Source: Nocardioides terrae (GTDB lineage Bacteria > Actinomycetota > Actinomycetes > Propionibacteriales > Nocardioidaceae). Taken from it: a DNA stretch of 64,000 nucleotides. This document shows positions 26,034 to 34,529 of this stretch, piece after piece. The notes under the pieces are model-generated. The model searched no databases and had not been told where the DNA came from. It was given only the letters and a program-made list of their open reading frames with translations. The translations under genes were made by a program, and so were the position numbers. Each line of letters opens with the position of its first letter. Position 1 is the stretch's first letter. Where the stretch lies: contig NZ_FOLB01000002.1 in NCBI RefSeq assembly GCF_900112345.1, positions 310,001 to 374,000 of the forward strand, in the 5' to 3' direction.

Positions 26034-26989
26034 GCGCTTTGACACGGCTGCGCGACCCCAGGACCGACGAAGCAGCGACCCCGGCGGCGCCCTCCCGGCG
26101 CCGCCGCGGTCCTGTCCGGCTGAGCCGGCGCGACATCGCCGTCGTGACGGCGATGGTGGCCATCCCGCTGGTGGTCGACCTGGTCTTCATCTGGGGGCCC
26201 GCCCTGGCCACCATCGTGCTGTCCTTCACCGACGCCACCGGCGCGGCCCCGATCCACTGGGTGGGGACGAAGAACTACCACACCCTCGCCGAGGTCGACC
26301 CGTCGTTCTGGCCCGCGGTGCGGCACAACGCGATCTGGCTGGGCGTCTTCATCCTCATCGCCACCCCGCTCGGCATGCTCTTCGCGGTCCTGCTCGACCG
26401 CGGTCTGCAGGGCAGCCGGATCTACCAGAGCGTGATCTTCCTGCCCGTCATGCTGTCGCTGGCCCTCATCGGCATCATCTGGCAGGTCATCTACACGACC
26501 AACGGCGGTCTGCTCAACACGCTGCTCGGGCACGGCGACGGAGGCGGCGTCGACTTCCTGGGCGACCCCTCGATCAACCTCTGGGCCGTCCTGGTCGAGG
26601 CGACCTGGCGGCAGGCGGGCTACGTGATGATCCTCTACCTGTCGGGGCTCAAGGCCGTCGATCTGGCGCTGAAGGAGTCGGCGGCCCTCGACGGGGCCAA
26701 CGGCTGGCAGACGTTCCGGTACGTCGTCTTCCCGGTGCTGCGCCCGGTCAACGTCGTCATCCTGGTCGTCACCGTCATCGAGTCGCTGCGCGCCTTCGAC
26801 CTGGTCTACATCACCAACCAGGGCGGCATCGGGCTGCAGCTGATCTCGGCGATGATCACCCAGCAGATCACCGGTCCCGGCAACCGGATCGGCTACGGCT
26901 CGGCGCTCGGCGTGGTGCTGCTGCTGATCTCGCTGGTCCCGATCGTGGCCTTCCTCGTGCAGCAGTTCCGGAAGGAGGACGAGTCGTGA
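26030..26989 (+). CDS. Sugar ABC transporter permease 1 (MalF/UgpA type)
   Basis: A 319-aa CUT1 permease with an Arg-rich cytoplasmic N-terminus of about 35 residues and six predicted membrane spans. The EAA loop is visible as ALKESAALDGANGWQTFRYVVFPVLRPV, which docks on the ATPase, and YQSVIFLPVMLSLALIGIIWQ is typical of MalF-type subunits. The GTG at 26030 overlaps the binding-protein stop by 4 bases and its own end overlaps the next permease by 4, so all three genes are one translation unit. It forms a heterodimeric channel with permease 2. Confidence 0.92.
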   Translation: MSALTRLRDPRTDEAATPAAPSRRRRGPVRLSRRDIAVVTAMVAIPLVVDLVFIWGPALATIVLSFTDATGAAPIHWVGTKNYHTLAEVDPSFWPAVRHNAIWLGVFILIATPLGMLFAVLLDRGLQGSRIYQSVIFLPVMLSLALIGIIWQVIYTTNGGLLNTLLGHGDGGGVDFLGDPSINLWAVLVEATWRQAGYVMILYLSGLKAVDLALKESAALDGANGWQTFRYVVFPVLRPVNVVILVVTVIESLRAFDLVYITNQGGIGLQLISAMITQQITGPGNRIGYGSALGVVLLLISLVPIVAFLVQQFRKEDES

Positions 26990-27840
26990 CGCCGCGACGC
27001 TCGATCATCTCCGAGGTCTTCCTGATCCTCGTGGCGGCCCTCTGGATCCTCCCGGTCCTCTGGTCGGTGTACCTCGCCTTCCGGCCACTGGAGGAGACCA
27101 ACAAGTACGGCTACGTCTCCTGGCCGCGGTCGCTCACCCTGCAGAACTTCCGCGACGCCTGGACCCAGGGCAGCGTGCTGCACTACTTCGTCAACTCGCT
27201 GTGGATCACGATCCCGGCCGTCGTGCTCACGCTGCTGCTGTCGTCGGCCCTGGCCTTCGTCATCGCCCGGCTGCGGTACCGGTGGACGCTGCCCCTGCTG
27301 CTGGTCTTCACGGCCGGCAACCTCCTGCCCCAGCAGGTCTTCCTCGCGCCGCTCTTCAAGATCTACAACTCCGTCGGCCTGCCGACCTGGCTCGCCGACT
27401 CCGGGAAGCTCTACGACTCGACGTTCGGGCTCGTCGTCATCAACGTCGCCTTCCAGCTGGGGTTCTGCGTCTTCGTGCTGGCCAACTTCATGAAGACCGT
27501 GCCGGCCTCGATCCAGGAGGCCGCCATCGTCGACGGGGCCGGCATCTGGACGCAGTACTGGCGGATCACCCTGCCGCTGTGCCGACCCGCGCTCGCCGCG
27601 ATGGCGACGCTGCTCACCATCTGGATCTACAACGACTTCTTCTGGGCGCTCGCACTGATCTCGACGGGCGACAAGTATCCGATCACGACCGCCCTGAACG
27701 ACCTCAAGGGCCAGTACGCCGTCGACAACAACCTGCTCGCCGCCGGGGCCCTGATCGTCGCCGCGCCGACGCTCGTCGTCTACCTGGTGCTGCAGCGGCA
27801 CTTCATCGCCGGCCTGACGCTGGGCAGCACCAAGGAGTAG
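26986..27840 (+). CDS. Sugar ABC transporter permease 2 (MalG/UgpE type)
   Basis: A 284-aa CUT1 permease of the MalG class with six predicted spans. The EAA loop reads IQEAAIVDGAGIWTQYWRITLPLCRPALAAM, and NFRDAWTQGSVLHYFVNSLWITIPAVVLTLLLSSALAFVIARL is typical for the second subunit. The GTG start overlaps the permease 1 stop (GTGA). No ATPase gene follows; the operon ends here and meets a histidine kinase gene from the other strand one base later. As in other actinobacteria, a shared ATPase of the MsiK type encoded elsewhere is the likely energy source. Confidence 0.92.
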   Translation: MTPRRSIISEVFLILVAALWILPVLWSVYLAFRPLEETNKYGYVSWPRSLTLQNFRDAWTQGSVLHYFVNSLWITIPAVVLTLLLSSALAFVIARLRYRWTLPLLLVFTAGNLLPQQVFLAPLFKIYNSVGLPTWLADSGKLYDSTFGLVVINVAFQLGFCVFVLANFMKTVPASIQEAAIVDGAGIWTQYWRITLPLCRPALAAMATLLTIWIYNDFFWALALISTGDKYPITTALNDLKGQYAVDNNLLAAGALIVAAPTLVVYLVLQRHFIAGLTLGSTKE

Positions 27841-27841
27841 C

Positions 27842-28978
27842 TCAGCGTGCGGGCAGGCGCACCATGAACCGGCAGCCGGACGGAACGGGAGCCCCGACGT
27901 TCTCGACGCGTACGTCGCCCTGGTGGGCCTCGACGATCCCCTTGACGATGGCCAGTCCGAGCCCGGCCCCGCGGAGGTCATCGCCGACCGCGTGCACGTG
28001 CGCCGCCGCCTGGTCGCGCCACCCGACGTCGAAGACCCGGGCGATCGGGTCCGCTGACAGTCCGCCGCACTCGTCGCGGACGGCGAGCTCGATGCCGCTC
28101 GGCGTCGAACGGCCCAGCACCTCGACCGATCCGTCGGCAGGTGTGTGCCGGATCGCGTTCATGATCAGGTTGGTGGTGACGCGGGCGAGTCCTCCGGCGT
28201 CGCCGGTGACCTCGACGCCCTCTTCCACCCGACCGTCCAGCCTCACACCGCAGGCGCGGGCGACAGGGTCCGCGGCGGCGATCGCCTCGCTGACCAGGTC
28301 ACCGAGCATCACCGCCTCCGGTCGGATCTGGACGACGCCCGCGTGGATGCGCGAGAGCTCGAAGAGGTCGTCGACCATCCTGACCATGCGGTCCACCTCG
28401 GTCCGGATCTGCCGGTGGTAGCGGGCCGGGTCGGTGGCGATGCCGTCCTCGAGCGCCTCGGTCATGGCTCGCATGCCGGCGAGCGGCGTGCGGAGGTCGT
28501 GGGAGACCCACGAGACGAGCTCGCGCCTGGAGCCCTCCAGCCGCGCCTCGCGGATCCTCGCCTGCTCGAGTCGTTCACTCGTCCGGGCCAGCTCCTCCGA
28601 CAGGGCCTGCAGCTCGCTCGGACCGCGCGGATCGGCCACGTAGGACCCGTGGGCGTCGAGCGCGCGGGCGCCCCGACGCAACGCCTCCGACCACTGGGAG
28701 ATGGCGGCGCCGAGCGCGAGTGCCACCACGAGAGCGACGCCGCCGGCCACGACGGCGACGAGACTGACCACCTCCCAGTCGTGGTGGGAGATGAACATCT
28801 TGTGGGACACCCCGAGGACGCCGCCCAGCACGGCACCGATGGTGACGACCACGACGATGCCCAGCTGCCAGCGGATGGAGCGGTGGCGCAGCAGCCACGC
28901 GGCGAGCAGTCCGACGGCTCCGACGGCGACCGCAGCAGCGGCGGCCATCGTGACGATCTGCACCTGGTCGCTGGTCAC
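27842..28978 (-). CDS. Sensor histidine kinase
   Basis: A 378-aa membrane kinase. Hydrophobic segments near 8-30, 38-57 and 70-94 form a compact membrane sensor with no large extracellular domain. A coiled linker precedes the H-box [17 protein letters not shown] (phosphorylated His), and the ATPase has the N-box [18 protein letters not shown] and the G-box [24 protein letters not shown]. The GTG at 28978 overlaps the stop of the response regulator by 4 bases, so the two are a cognate pair. It closes a long leftward operon that begins at the GT2 gene (33085), and the signal may therefore concern the envelope or redox functions encoded there. Confidence 0.93.
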   Translation of the reverse strand: MTSDQVQIVTMAAAAAVAVGAVGLLAAWLLRHRSIRWQLGIVVVVTIGAVLGGVLGVSHKMFISHHDWEVVSLVAVVAGGVALVVALALGAAISQWSEALRRGARALDAHGSYVADPRGPSELQALSEELARTSERLEQARIREARLEGSRRELVSWVSHDLRTPLAGMRAMTEALEDGIATDPARYHRQIRTEVDRMVRMVDDLFELSRIHAGVVQIRPEAVMLGDLVSEAIAAADPVARACGVRLDGRVEEGVEVTGDAGGLARVTTNLIMNAIRHTPADGSVEVLGRSTPSGIELAVRDECGGLSADPIARVFDVGWRDQAAAHVHAVGDDLRGAGLGLAIVKGIVEAHQGDVRVENVGAPVPSGCRFMVRLPAR

Positions 28979-29652
28979 GATCCCCCCTTCCAGAGGTAGC
29001 CGACGCCCCACACGGTCAACAGCCGCTCGGGCCTGGTCGGGTCGGGCTCCACCTTCTCGCGCAGCCGGCGGACGTGCACGGTCACGGTCGACTGGTCGCC
29101 GATCGACCAGCCCCACACCTGCCGCAGCAGGTCGTCGCGCGAAAAGGCGATGTCCGGACGGGCCAGCAGGAAACGGAGCAGGTCGAACTCGCGCACCGTC
29201 AGGGCCAGCGGTTCGCCGCCTCGGTACGCCGTCCGAGCGGCCTCGTCGACGACGAGATCGCGGTCGACGATGCGGCGGTTCGCCGGCGGCGCGCCCGAGC
29301 GACGCAGGACGGAGTCGACGCGGAGCGCGAGCTCGCGCGGGCTGAACGGCTTGGTGACGTAGTCGTCGGCACCGACCTCGAGCCCCATCACCCGGTCGGT
29401 CTCCTCCCCGAGCGCGGTCAGCATCACGACGGGGGTGTCGGCGACCTCCCGGATCCGACGACAGACCTCGAGACCGTCGATGCCGGGCAGCATCAGGTCC
29501 AGCACGACCAGATCCACCGGCGCGTCGCGCACCGCCCGGAGCGCGGCCTCGCCGTTGTCCACATCCACCACGTCGTGCTGGTGGGCGCGCAGGTAGGAGA
29601 CCACGACCTCGCGCACCGTGCGGTCGTCGTCGACCACGAGAACCCGGGCCAT
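28975..29652 (-). CDS. OmpR/PhoB-family response regulator
   Basis: A 225-aa two-domain regulator. The receiver domain (1-115) has the acidic pair in VVDDDRTV, the phospho-acceptor Asp in [13 protein letters not shown], Thr in VVMLTALGE and Lys in YVTKPFSP. The C-terminal winged helix (about 130-223) reads [33 protein letters not shown] and [13 protein letters not shown]...[11 protein letters not shown]. The ATG at 29652 has a GAGGTGAG site. It follows a small membrane protein gene by two bases and overlaps the kinase gene by four. It should bind direct repeats in target promoters, possibly that of this operon. Confidence 0.94.
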   Translation of the reverse strand: MARVLVVDDDRTVREVVVSYLRAHQHDVVDVDNGEAALRAVRDAPVDLVVLDLMLPGIDGLEVCRRIREVADTPVVMLTALGEETDRVMGLEVGADDYVTKPFSPRELALRVDSVLRRSGAPPANRRIVDRDLVVDEAARTAYRGGEPLALTVREFDLLRFLLARPDIAFSRDDLLRQVWGWSIGDQSTVTVHVRRLREKVEPDPTRPERLLTVWGVGYLWKGGS

Positions 29653-29654
29653 TC

Positions 29655-30059
29655 TCACCTCCGCCTTCGTCGTGAGCCTACGAGCGTGGCGAGGCCGACG
29701 ACCGCGGCCGTGAGCGCGACGAGGCCCAGGTAACCCGCCACGTAGTCCCGGTCGAGCAGGGTCGGGTTGTCGGCGCGGGCCCCGAACCGCCCGAGGACCG
29801 GGATGGCGAGCAGCGTCACCGATCCGAGGACCACGAGTCCGGCGGCGACGGGCGCGCGGGCCGGACCCGGAAGCAGCCGTGACGCCGCCAGGCCGACCGC
29901 CACCGTGACGAGCGCGAGCACGCCGTCGTGCAGGACGACGCCGGCGGCCAGCCACACGAGTGCGTTGCCGAGGTCGTGCCCGCGGGTGAGTAGCAGCCAG
30001 CCGCCGTAGAACGCGAGGGCCGTGCCGAGGAGCCCGAGGCACCATCGGGTCGTGCTCAC
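29655..30059 (-). CDS. Small integral membrane protein, unknown function
   Basis: A 134-aa protein with about four hydrophobic spans: [67 protein letters not shown] and [22 protein letters not shown], ending in a basic tail SRRRRR. I do not recognise a named family. The GTG start overlaps the stop of the molybdoprotein gene by 4 bases and it ends two bases before the response regulator, so it belongs to the same operon. The His and Asp in [12 protein letters not shown] might bind a ligand or cofactor within the membrane; this is speculation. A partner subunit of the molybdoprotein is one possibility. Confidence 0.75.
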   Translation of the reverse strand: MSTTRWCLGLLGTALAFYGGWLLLTRGHDLGNALVWLAAGVVLHDGVLALVTVAVGLAASRLLPGPARAPVAAGLVVLGSVTLLAIPVLGRFGARADNPTLLDRDYVAGYLGLVALTAAVVGLATLVGSRRRRR

Positions 30060-31207
30060 GTGCGCACCTCGATCCGGCTGACCCACTTGGTCTGCAGCAC
30101 GCCCGGGCGGTCGGGCGCGACCACCCGTGCGGGGAAGCCGTGGTCCAGCGACAGCGGCTCGCCGTCCAGCGAGAGCGCGAGCAGGGTGCGCGGGTCGTCG
30201 GCGAAGTTCCCGTGCAGCACGGTCGTCCGGTAGGGACCTGTGCCCTGCAGCGAGGTGACGAGCACATCGGTGCCGGCGGGTACGCCGACCAGGTCGAGGA
30301 GGTCCCGCACCCGCACCCCGCCCCAGCGACCCGACGCGCTCCATCCCTCGACGCAGGCGATGGGCAGCTCCTCGACGTGCTGCGGCAGTGTGAGCAGGTC
30401 CGCGCGGGTGATGGCCTTCGTGCGCCGTCCGTTGACGAGGACGAGCCGGTAGTCGGGGTGGGTGGCGGCTGCGACGACGCGCGCGGCTGCGGCCGACTTG
30501 TTGATCGGGACGCCACCGGGACCGGACCCGGAGCGGACGCCGAGGACCGAAACGCGGCGAAGCAGCGGGACGGTGCTCCCGGCGGTCACGACGACGGCCC
30601 CGATCGAGCCCACCCAGGTCGCCCTCAGCAGACCGCGGCGCGTGAGAGCCCCCGGCTCGGTCGCGGACGGCCGGTCGTGGTCGGTGGCCTCGACGTCGAC
30701 TCCCAGGACGTCACGGATCACCGGCAGCTTGACCGCGACGTGCACCAGCAGAGCGCCCACGGCGAGCCAGGACACGGCGTAGTGCGCGGAGCGGAAGGAG
30801 AAGGTCCAGGGGTACCACTGTGCGGCGTTCGCCAGCCCGGTCGCGAGCTGGAAGACGGCGGCCGCGACCAGCACGAGGATCGACCCGCGCTCGAGGGCGT
30901 CCAGCAGCAGCGGCCGGAGCCTCCGCTCCGGCCGCCGGAACAGCCGCGGGTAGACCGTCCAGAGCTTGACGAGCAGGAGGGGGACGGCCGCTGATCCCGT
31001 GCTCACGTGCAGGCCCTGGGTGACGCGGTAACCCCAGACCGGGCTGGCCGGGAACGGCAGCGGGTGGTCGGCGTTCTGGGCGTAGTGGCTGATCAGACCG
31101 GTGACGAAGCAGATCAGGAAGCACATACCGAGCCACAGCCCGACCCGGGCGGTGACCGCTGCGCTCCGCAGGCGCGAGGTGAAGTCCGACTCGGCGGGCA
31201 GCTTCAC
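30056..31207 (-). CDS. Polytopic molybdopterin oxidoreductase with internal Tat motif
   Basis: A 383-aa protein joining a membrane part to a sulfite-oxidase-like molybdopterin domain. Four hydrophobic spans (about 20-40, 68-86, 108-128, 143-160) resemble a small cytochrome b-like bundle. Then comes a twin-arginine sequence ALTRRGLLRATWVGSIGAVVVTAG (187-210), which leads a fifth span and places the molybdenum domain (about 230-383) outside the cell. Cys285 in PIACVEGWSASGRWGGVRVRDLL is the expected molybdenum ligand. The same plan is known from Streptomyces SCO3746, which uses both Sec and Tat for insertion. GTG 31207 overlaps the methyltransferase stop and the 3' end overlaps the next gene. 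The substrate is unknown. Confidence 0.88.
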   Translation of the reverse strand: MKLPAESDFTSRLRSAAVTARVGLWLGMCFLICFVTGLISHYAQNADHPLPFPASPVWGYRVTQGLHVSTGSAAVPLLLVKLWTVYPRLFRRPERRLRPLLLDALERGSILVLVAAAVFQLATGLANAAQWYPWTFSFRSAHYAVSWLAVGALLVHVAVKLPVIRDVLGVDVEATDHDRPSATEPGALTRRGLLRATWVGSIGAVVVTAGSTVPLLRRVSVLGVRSGSGPGGVPINKSAAAARVVAAATHPDYRLVLVNGRRTKAITRADLLTLPQHVEELPIACVEGWSASGRWGGVRVRDLLDLVGVPAGTDVLVTSLQGTGPYRTTVLHGNFADDPRTLLALSLDGEPLSLDHGFPARVVAPDRPGVLQTKWVSRIEVRT

Positions 31208-31776
31208 GTGACCGCCCCCTCCAGGACGACCGCCCAGCGCGCGCCGACGTGGATCCGGTCGACGATGGCCAGGCCGATCCGGCCGGCGAGCGCCTCGACC
31301 GCGTCGATGCCCACCACCGACCAGCGGATCACGTGCTGCTGGGCCTGCCAGTGCAGCGTGGCCGAGCCGTCGTGGTGGGTGGTCCCGGGCGGGGCGACCT
31401 CGGCGACGATGCGGCCACGGGGGTCGAGCACCTCTCGCAGTCGCGTCAGCAGGGCGGCCGGGTCACCGCCGATGCCGATGTTGCCGTCAGCGAGCAGCGC
31501 CGTCTCCCAGCGTCCCTCGCCGGGGATGGGCTCGAAGACGTCGCGCCGGAGCGCGGCACCTCCACGCCCGCGGGTCCTGCCGACGGCGCCGCGGATGACG
31601 TCGATGCCGAGCACGACGTGGCCCCGTTCGGCCAATGCCTCGGTGAGACGTCCGGGGCCGCAACCGACGTCGAGCGTCGGCCCGACGCAGAGCGCGAGGA
31701 GGGCGTGGTCCTCGGGGTCGGCCGGACGGTCCCAACCCTCGAGCCGGAGGTGGGCATGGGGCGGGCGCAGGCTCAT
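31204..31776 (-). CDS. Class I SAM-dependent methyltransferase
   Basis: A 190-aa Rossmann methyltransferase. Motif I is TLDVGCGPGRLTEALAERGHVVLGID (about 34-59); the acidic end of strand 2 and the motif ALLADGNIGIGGDP follow, then LREVLDPRGRIVAEVAPPGT. The GIGGDP segment and the small size are typical of methyltransferases found beside DUF2064 and GT2 genes in actinobacteria. The ATG at 31776 overlaps the DUF2064 stop by 4 bases and its own stop overlaps the molybdoprotein start. Its methyl acceptor is unknown; position in the operon suggests a glycolipid or nucleotide-linked intermediate. Confidence 0.88.
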   Translation of the reverse strand: MSLRPPHAHLRLEGWDRPADPEDHALLALCVGPTLDVGCGPGRLTEALAERGHVVLGIDVIRGAVGRTRGRGGAALRRDVFEPIPGEGRWETALLADGNIGIGGDPAALLTRLREVLDPRGRIVAEVAPPGTTHHDGSATLHWQAQQHVIRWSVVGIDAVEALAGRIGLAIVDRIHVGARWAVVLEGAVT

Positions 31777-32429
31777 GGTGCGACCTCCCGCCAGGCCCTG
31801 GGGAAGTGGCCGTCCGTCAGTCCGGTGACGACCGCGCGGGCGTCGGCGAGATCGTCGACGTCGCGCAGCGTCACCGCCACACCGACCTGCAGGCCCGCGT
31901 CCACGAGCGCCGCCCGGGTGCGCTGGTACGTGGTCGTGGTGGACATCGGGACGCCGCTGAGCGCCCGCGCGTCGCGTGCGCTTCGAAGCGCGAGGATCCA
32001 CCAGCCGCCGTCCTCGGCCGGGCCCAGGACCGCCCCGTGACGATCGAGCTGCTCGGCGACATCCCCCAGGAGCTCCGGTGTCAGCTGCGGGGTGTCCATG
32101 CCGACCTGGAGGACCGCACCGTCGCCCGGGAGATCGAGGTGCGCGTTGACCAGTCGCTCGGCGAACCCCGCCCCGCGCTGACGGGTGGTGGTCCAGCCGG
32201 CGGTGGCGCGCGCCAGCTCGTCCCCGCGGACGCCGTCGGCCGGGTCGCCGTGCAGCGCCAGATGACACGCGTCCGACCCGAAGGCCTGACTGCAGGCCGT
32301 CACGGTGTCCAGGAGAGAAGCCGCCGCGACGGCGGCCGCGGCAGCGTCGCCGATGTCGACCGCGAGCCGGGTCTTGACCCGCCCCGGGACCGTTGCCTTC
32401 GCGAGGACGAGCGCGCGCGGCGCCGTCAT
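31773..32429 (-). CDS. DUF2064 (TIGR04282-like) GT-A fold protein
   Basis: A 218-aa protein of the DUF2064 family, which has the fold of nucleotidyl- and glycosyltransferases. Hallmarks are LVLAKATVPGRVKTRLA at the N-terminus (the basic nucleotide-contact loop), QRGAGFAERLVNAH, VLQVGMDTPQLTPELL (the acidic metal-binding region) and LGPAEDGGWWILALR. The biochemical role of the family is not settled; a nucleotide-sugar related transferase is the common guess. It overlaps the GT2 gene by ATGA upstream and the methyltransferase by ATGA downstream, which ties the three products to one process. Confidence 0.9.
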   Translation of the reverse strand: MTAPRALVLAKATVPGRVKTRLAVDIGDAAAAAVAAASLLDTVTACSQAFGSDACHLALHGDPADGVRGDELARATAGWTTTRQRGAGFAERLVNAHLDLPGDGAVLQVGMDTPQLTPELLGDVAEQLDRHGAVLGPAEDGGWWILALRSARDARALSGVPMSTTTTYQRTRAALVDAGLQVGVAVTLRDVDDLADARAVVTGLTDGHFPRAWREVAP

Positions 32430-33085
32430 GCGAGGACCCCCCAGAAGTCGCGTGCCGCACGGACGGTGCCGACCACCGAGCCCGAGACCTTCGACCGGGT
32501 ACCGACGGCCCGCGCGCGGTACGCCACGTCGTGCTCGCTGATCCGCCAGCCGGCGAGTGTCGCCTTCTGCAAGAGCTCGACCGGATACCCGAACCGACGA
32601 TCGGCGACGTCGAGGTCGAGGAGCGCGTCACGGCGACAGATCCGGACGGGGGCGATGTCGTGGACGGCCAGTCCGATGCGACGTCGCAGCCAGCAGAGGA
32701 TGAGCGCGTTGCCGGCTCGTGCGTGCCACGGCCACACGCCACGCCCGACCGGCCGACGCCGGCCGAGCGCGAGGTCGGAGCGGCCGTGCCGGACCTCAGC
32801 GAGCAGCGGCAGCAGGTCGGCGGGGTCGAAGGAGTCGTCGCCGTCCATGAACGCCACGTAGGGCCGCGTGGCGGCCAGCAGCCCGGCGTGCACGGCGGAC
32901 CCGTAGCCGGGGCGCGGCTCGGTGACGACGTGGGCGCCGAGCCGGCGTGCGGTCGTCGCGGTGTCGTCGGTGGAGCCGTTGTCGGCGACGATGACAGCGA
33001 ACTCGGGCGGCACCTGCGGGAGCAGGCGCCGCAGCGCGGCAGCCTCGTCGCGGCAGGGCAGGACGAGGTCGCAGACGGGCTCCAT
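32426..33085 (-). CDS. Glycosyltransferase family 2
   Basis: A 219-aa GT2 enzyme related to dolichyl/polyprenyl-phosphate sugar synthases. The fold shows VCDLVLPCRDEAAALRRLL, VIVADNGSTDDTATTARRLGAHVV (nucleotide binding), GYGSAVHAGLLAA, the metal-binding VAFMDGDDSFDP and RRDALLDLDVADRRFGYPVELLQKA. No transmembrane helices follow, so it would act on the cytoplasmic membrane face, perhaps making a lipid-linked sugar. It is the first gene of a seven-gene leftward operon, and is divergent from a GT-C-like membrane protein with 109 bases between them. Such a GT-C enzyme could use the lipid-linked sugar outside; that link is inferred. Confidence 0.9.
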   Translation of the reverse strand: MEPVCDLVLPCRDEAAALRRLLPQVPPEFAVIVADNGSTDDTATTARRLGAHVVTEPRPGYGSAVHAGLLAATRPYVAFMDGDDSFDPADLLPLLAEVRHGRSDLALGRRRPVGRGVWPWHARAGNALILCWLRRRIGLAVHDIAPVRICRRDALLDLDVADRRFGYPVELLQKATLAGWRISEHDVAYRARAVGTRSKVSGSVVGTVRAARDFWGVLA

Positions 33086-33194
33086 GGTTCGACGCTAGGT
33101 GCCGCGACACCCGTCGAGGCGCGCCGGTTCTTACAGGTCGGTGACGTTCCGCCGGATCGCTCGGACCGGGCGGCGAGCGCCCTAGGGTCGTGGC

Positions 33195-34529
33195 ATGCAG
33201 AGCCGGGACCGCGCCGCGTGGTGGGGCCTCGCCGGAGTGGTCGTGCTGATCGCCCTTGCGTTCGCCGTTCCCCGGGTGCTCGGCTGGGAGGTGTGGCCAC
33301 GCGCGCCCCGTAGCGCCTCGCCGAGGGAGATCCCGCCGCTGCACGGTCTGTGGCAGCCCCACTGGTGGGGCCCGGGGACGTTACCGGCGTTGCTCCTCGC
33401 CGTCCTCGGCGTCCGGTCCGGTGCGAGCCTGGCTCACCGGCTGTCCTGGCGCGGCCTGCTCGCCGCTTGCTACGTCGGAGGTGTGGCCTGGCTGTTGGCC
33501 CTGGCGTTCGTGGACGGCAGCGCCGGGATCTCTCGCGCGCTAGGCGATCACTACGAGTACCTGCGCTCGGCCAGGGCGGTCACCGACGTCTCAGGCCTGC
33601 TGCACAGCTACGTCGACCGCATCCCGATCGACGCCTCGGACGCGTGGCCCACGCACCCGGCCGGCCACCCGCCGCTCGCCCTGCTCCTCTTCGTCGGCCT
33701 GGTCCGGGTCGGGCTGGGCGGGTCGTTCGCGGCGGGCCTCGTGGTGACCCTGGTGGCGGCGACGACCGCACCCGCCGTGGTCGTCACCCTCCGTGCCCTC
33801 GGCGCCGAGCGGGCCGCCCGTACGGCCGTCCCGTTCCTGGTCCTCACCCCGGCCGCCGTGTTCATGGCGGTCTCCGCGGACGCCGTGTTCGCCGCCGTCG
33901 TCGCTTGGGGACTGGCCTGCCTCGCGCTCAGCGCGACGGCGACGACGCGGCGTCGCGTGCTCGCCTGGGCGGTCCTCGCCGGCCTGCTCCTCGGAGCCGC
34001 GGTGATGATGTCCTACGGCTTGCCCCTGGTCGGGCTCGTCGCGATCGCGATCCTGGCGGCGGCGCGGTCCTGGCGCCCGTTCCTGGTCGCAGCGGCGGCT
34101 GCGCTCCTCGTGGTCCTCCGGTTCGCGGCTGCCGGCTTCGCCTGGTGGGAGGCCTATCCGGTGCTGCAGCGGCGCTACTGGGACGGGATCGCCGCCGACC
34201 GACCCGGCTCCTACTGGATGTGGGGCAACCTGGCAGCGCTCCTGGTCTGCGCCGGGCCGCTGGTGGGCGTCGGGCTCGTGCAGGCCTGCGTGGTCCCGCG
34301 ACGCGCCGACCGGGTCGTCGTACTGCTCGTCGCGGCCGCGGCCGCCTGCGTGCTCCTCGCCGACCTGTCCCAGATGAGCAGGGCGGAGGTGGAACGGATC
34401 TGGCTGCCGTTCGTGCCGTGGCTGACCCTGTCGATCGTCCTGCTGCCCGAGCGCTGGCGGCACTGGGGCCTGCTCGCGCAGGCCGTCTGGGCGCTGCTGG
34501 TCCAGCAGCTCCTCTACACGACCTGGTGA
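33195..34529 (+). CDS. GT-C-like polytopic membrane protein
   Basis: A 444-aa protein with about ten or more hydrophobic spans. The first extracellular loop holds GDHYEYLRSARAVTDVSGLLHSYVDRIPIDASDAWPTHPAGHPPLALLLF, with an acidic GDHYEY and a THPAGHPP segment similar to the first loop of mannosyltransferase-type GT-C enzymes. The end, MSRAEVERIWLPFVPWLTL, also matches such proteins, as does the RYWDGIAADRPGSYWMWGNLAAL stretch. It probably transfers a sugar from a polyprenyl phosphate outside the membrane. ATG 33195 lies in a 109-base divergent promoter region shared with the GT2 operon. The family is assigned from pattern, so the substrate is open. Confidence 0.75.
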   Translation: MQSRDRAAWWGLAGVVVLIALAFAVPRVLGWEVWPRAPRSASPREIPPLHGLWQPHWWGPGTLPALLLAVLGVRSGASLAHRLSWRGLLAACYVGGVAWLLALAFVDGSAGISRALGDHYEYLRSARAVTDVSGLLHSYVDRIPIDASDAWPTHPAGHPPLALLLFVGLVRVGLGGSFAAGLVVTLVAATTAPAVVVTLRALGAERAARTAVPFLVLTPAAVFMAVSADAVFAAVVAWGLACLALSATATTRRRVLAWAVLAGLLLGAAVMMSYGLPLVGLVAIAILAAARSWRPFLVAAAAALLVVLRFAAAGFAWWEAYPVLQRRYWDGIAADRPGSYWMWGNLAALLVCAGPLVGVGLVQACVVPRRADRVVVLLVAAAAACVLLADLSQMSRAEVERIWLPFVPWLTLSIVLLPERWRHWGLLAQAVWALLVQQLLYTTW

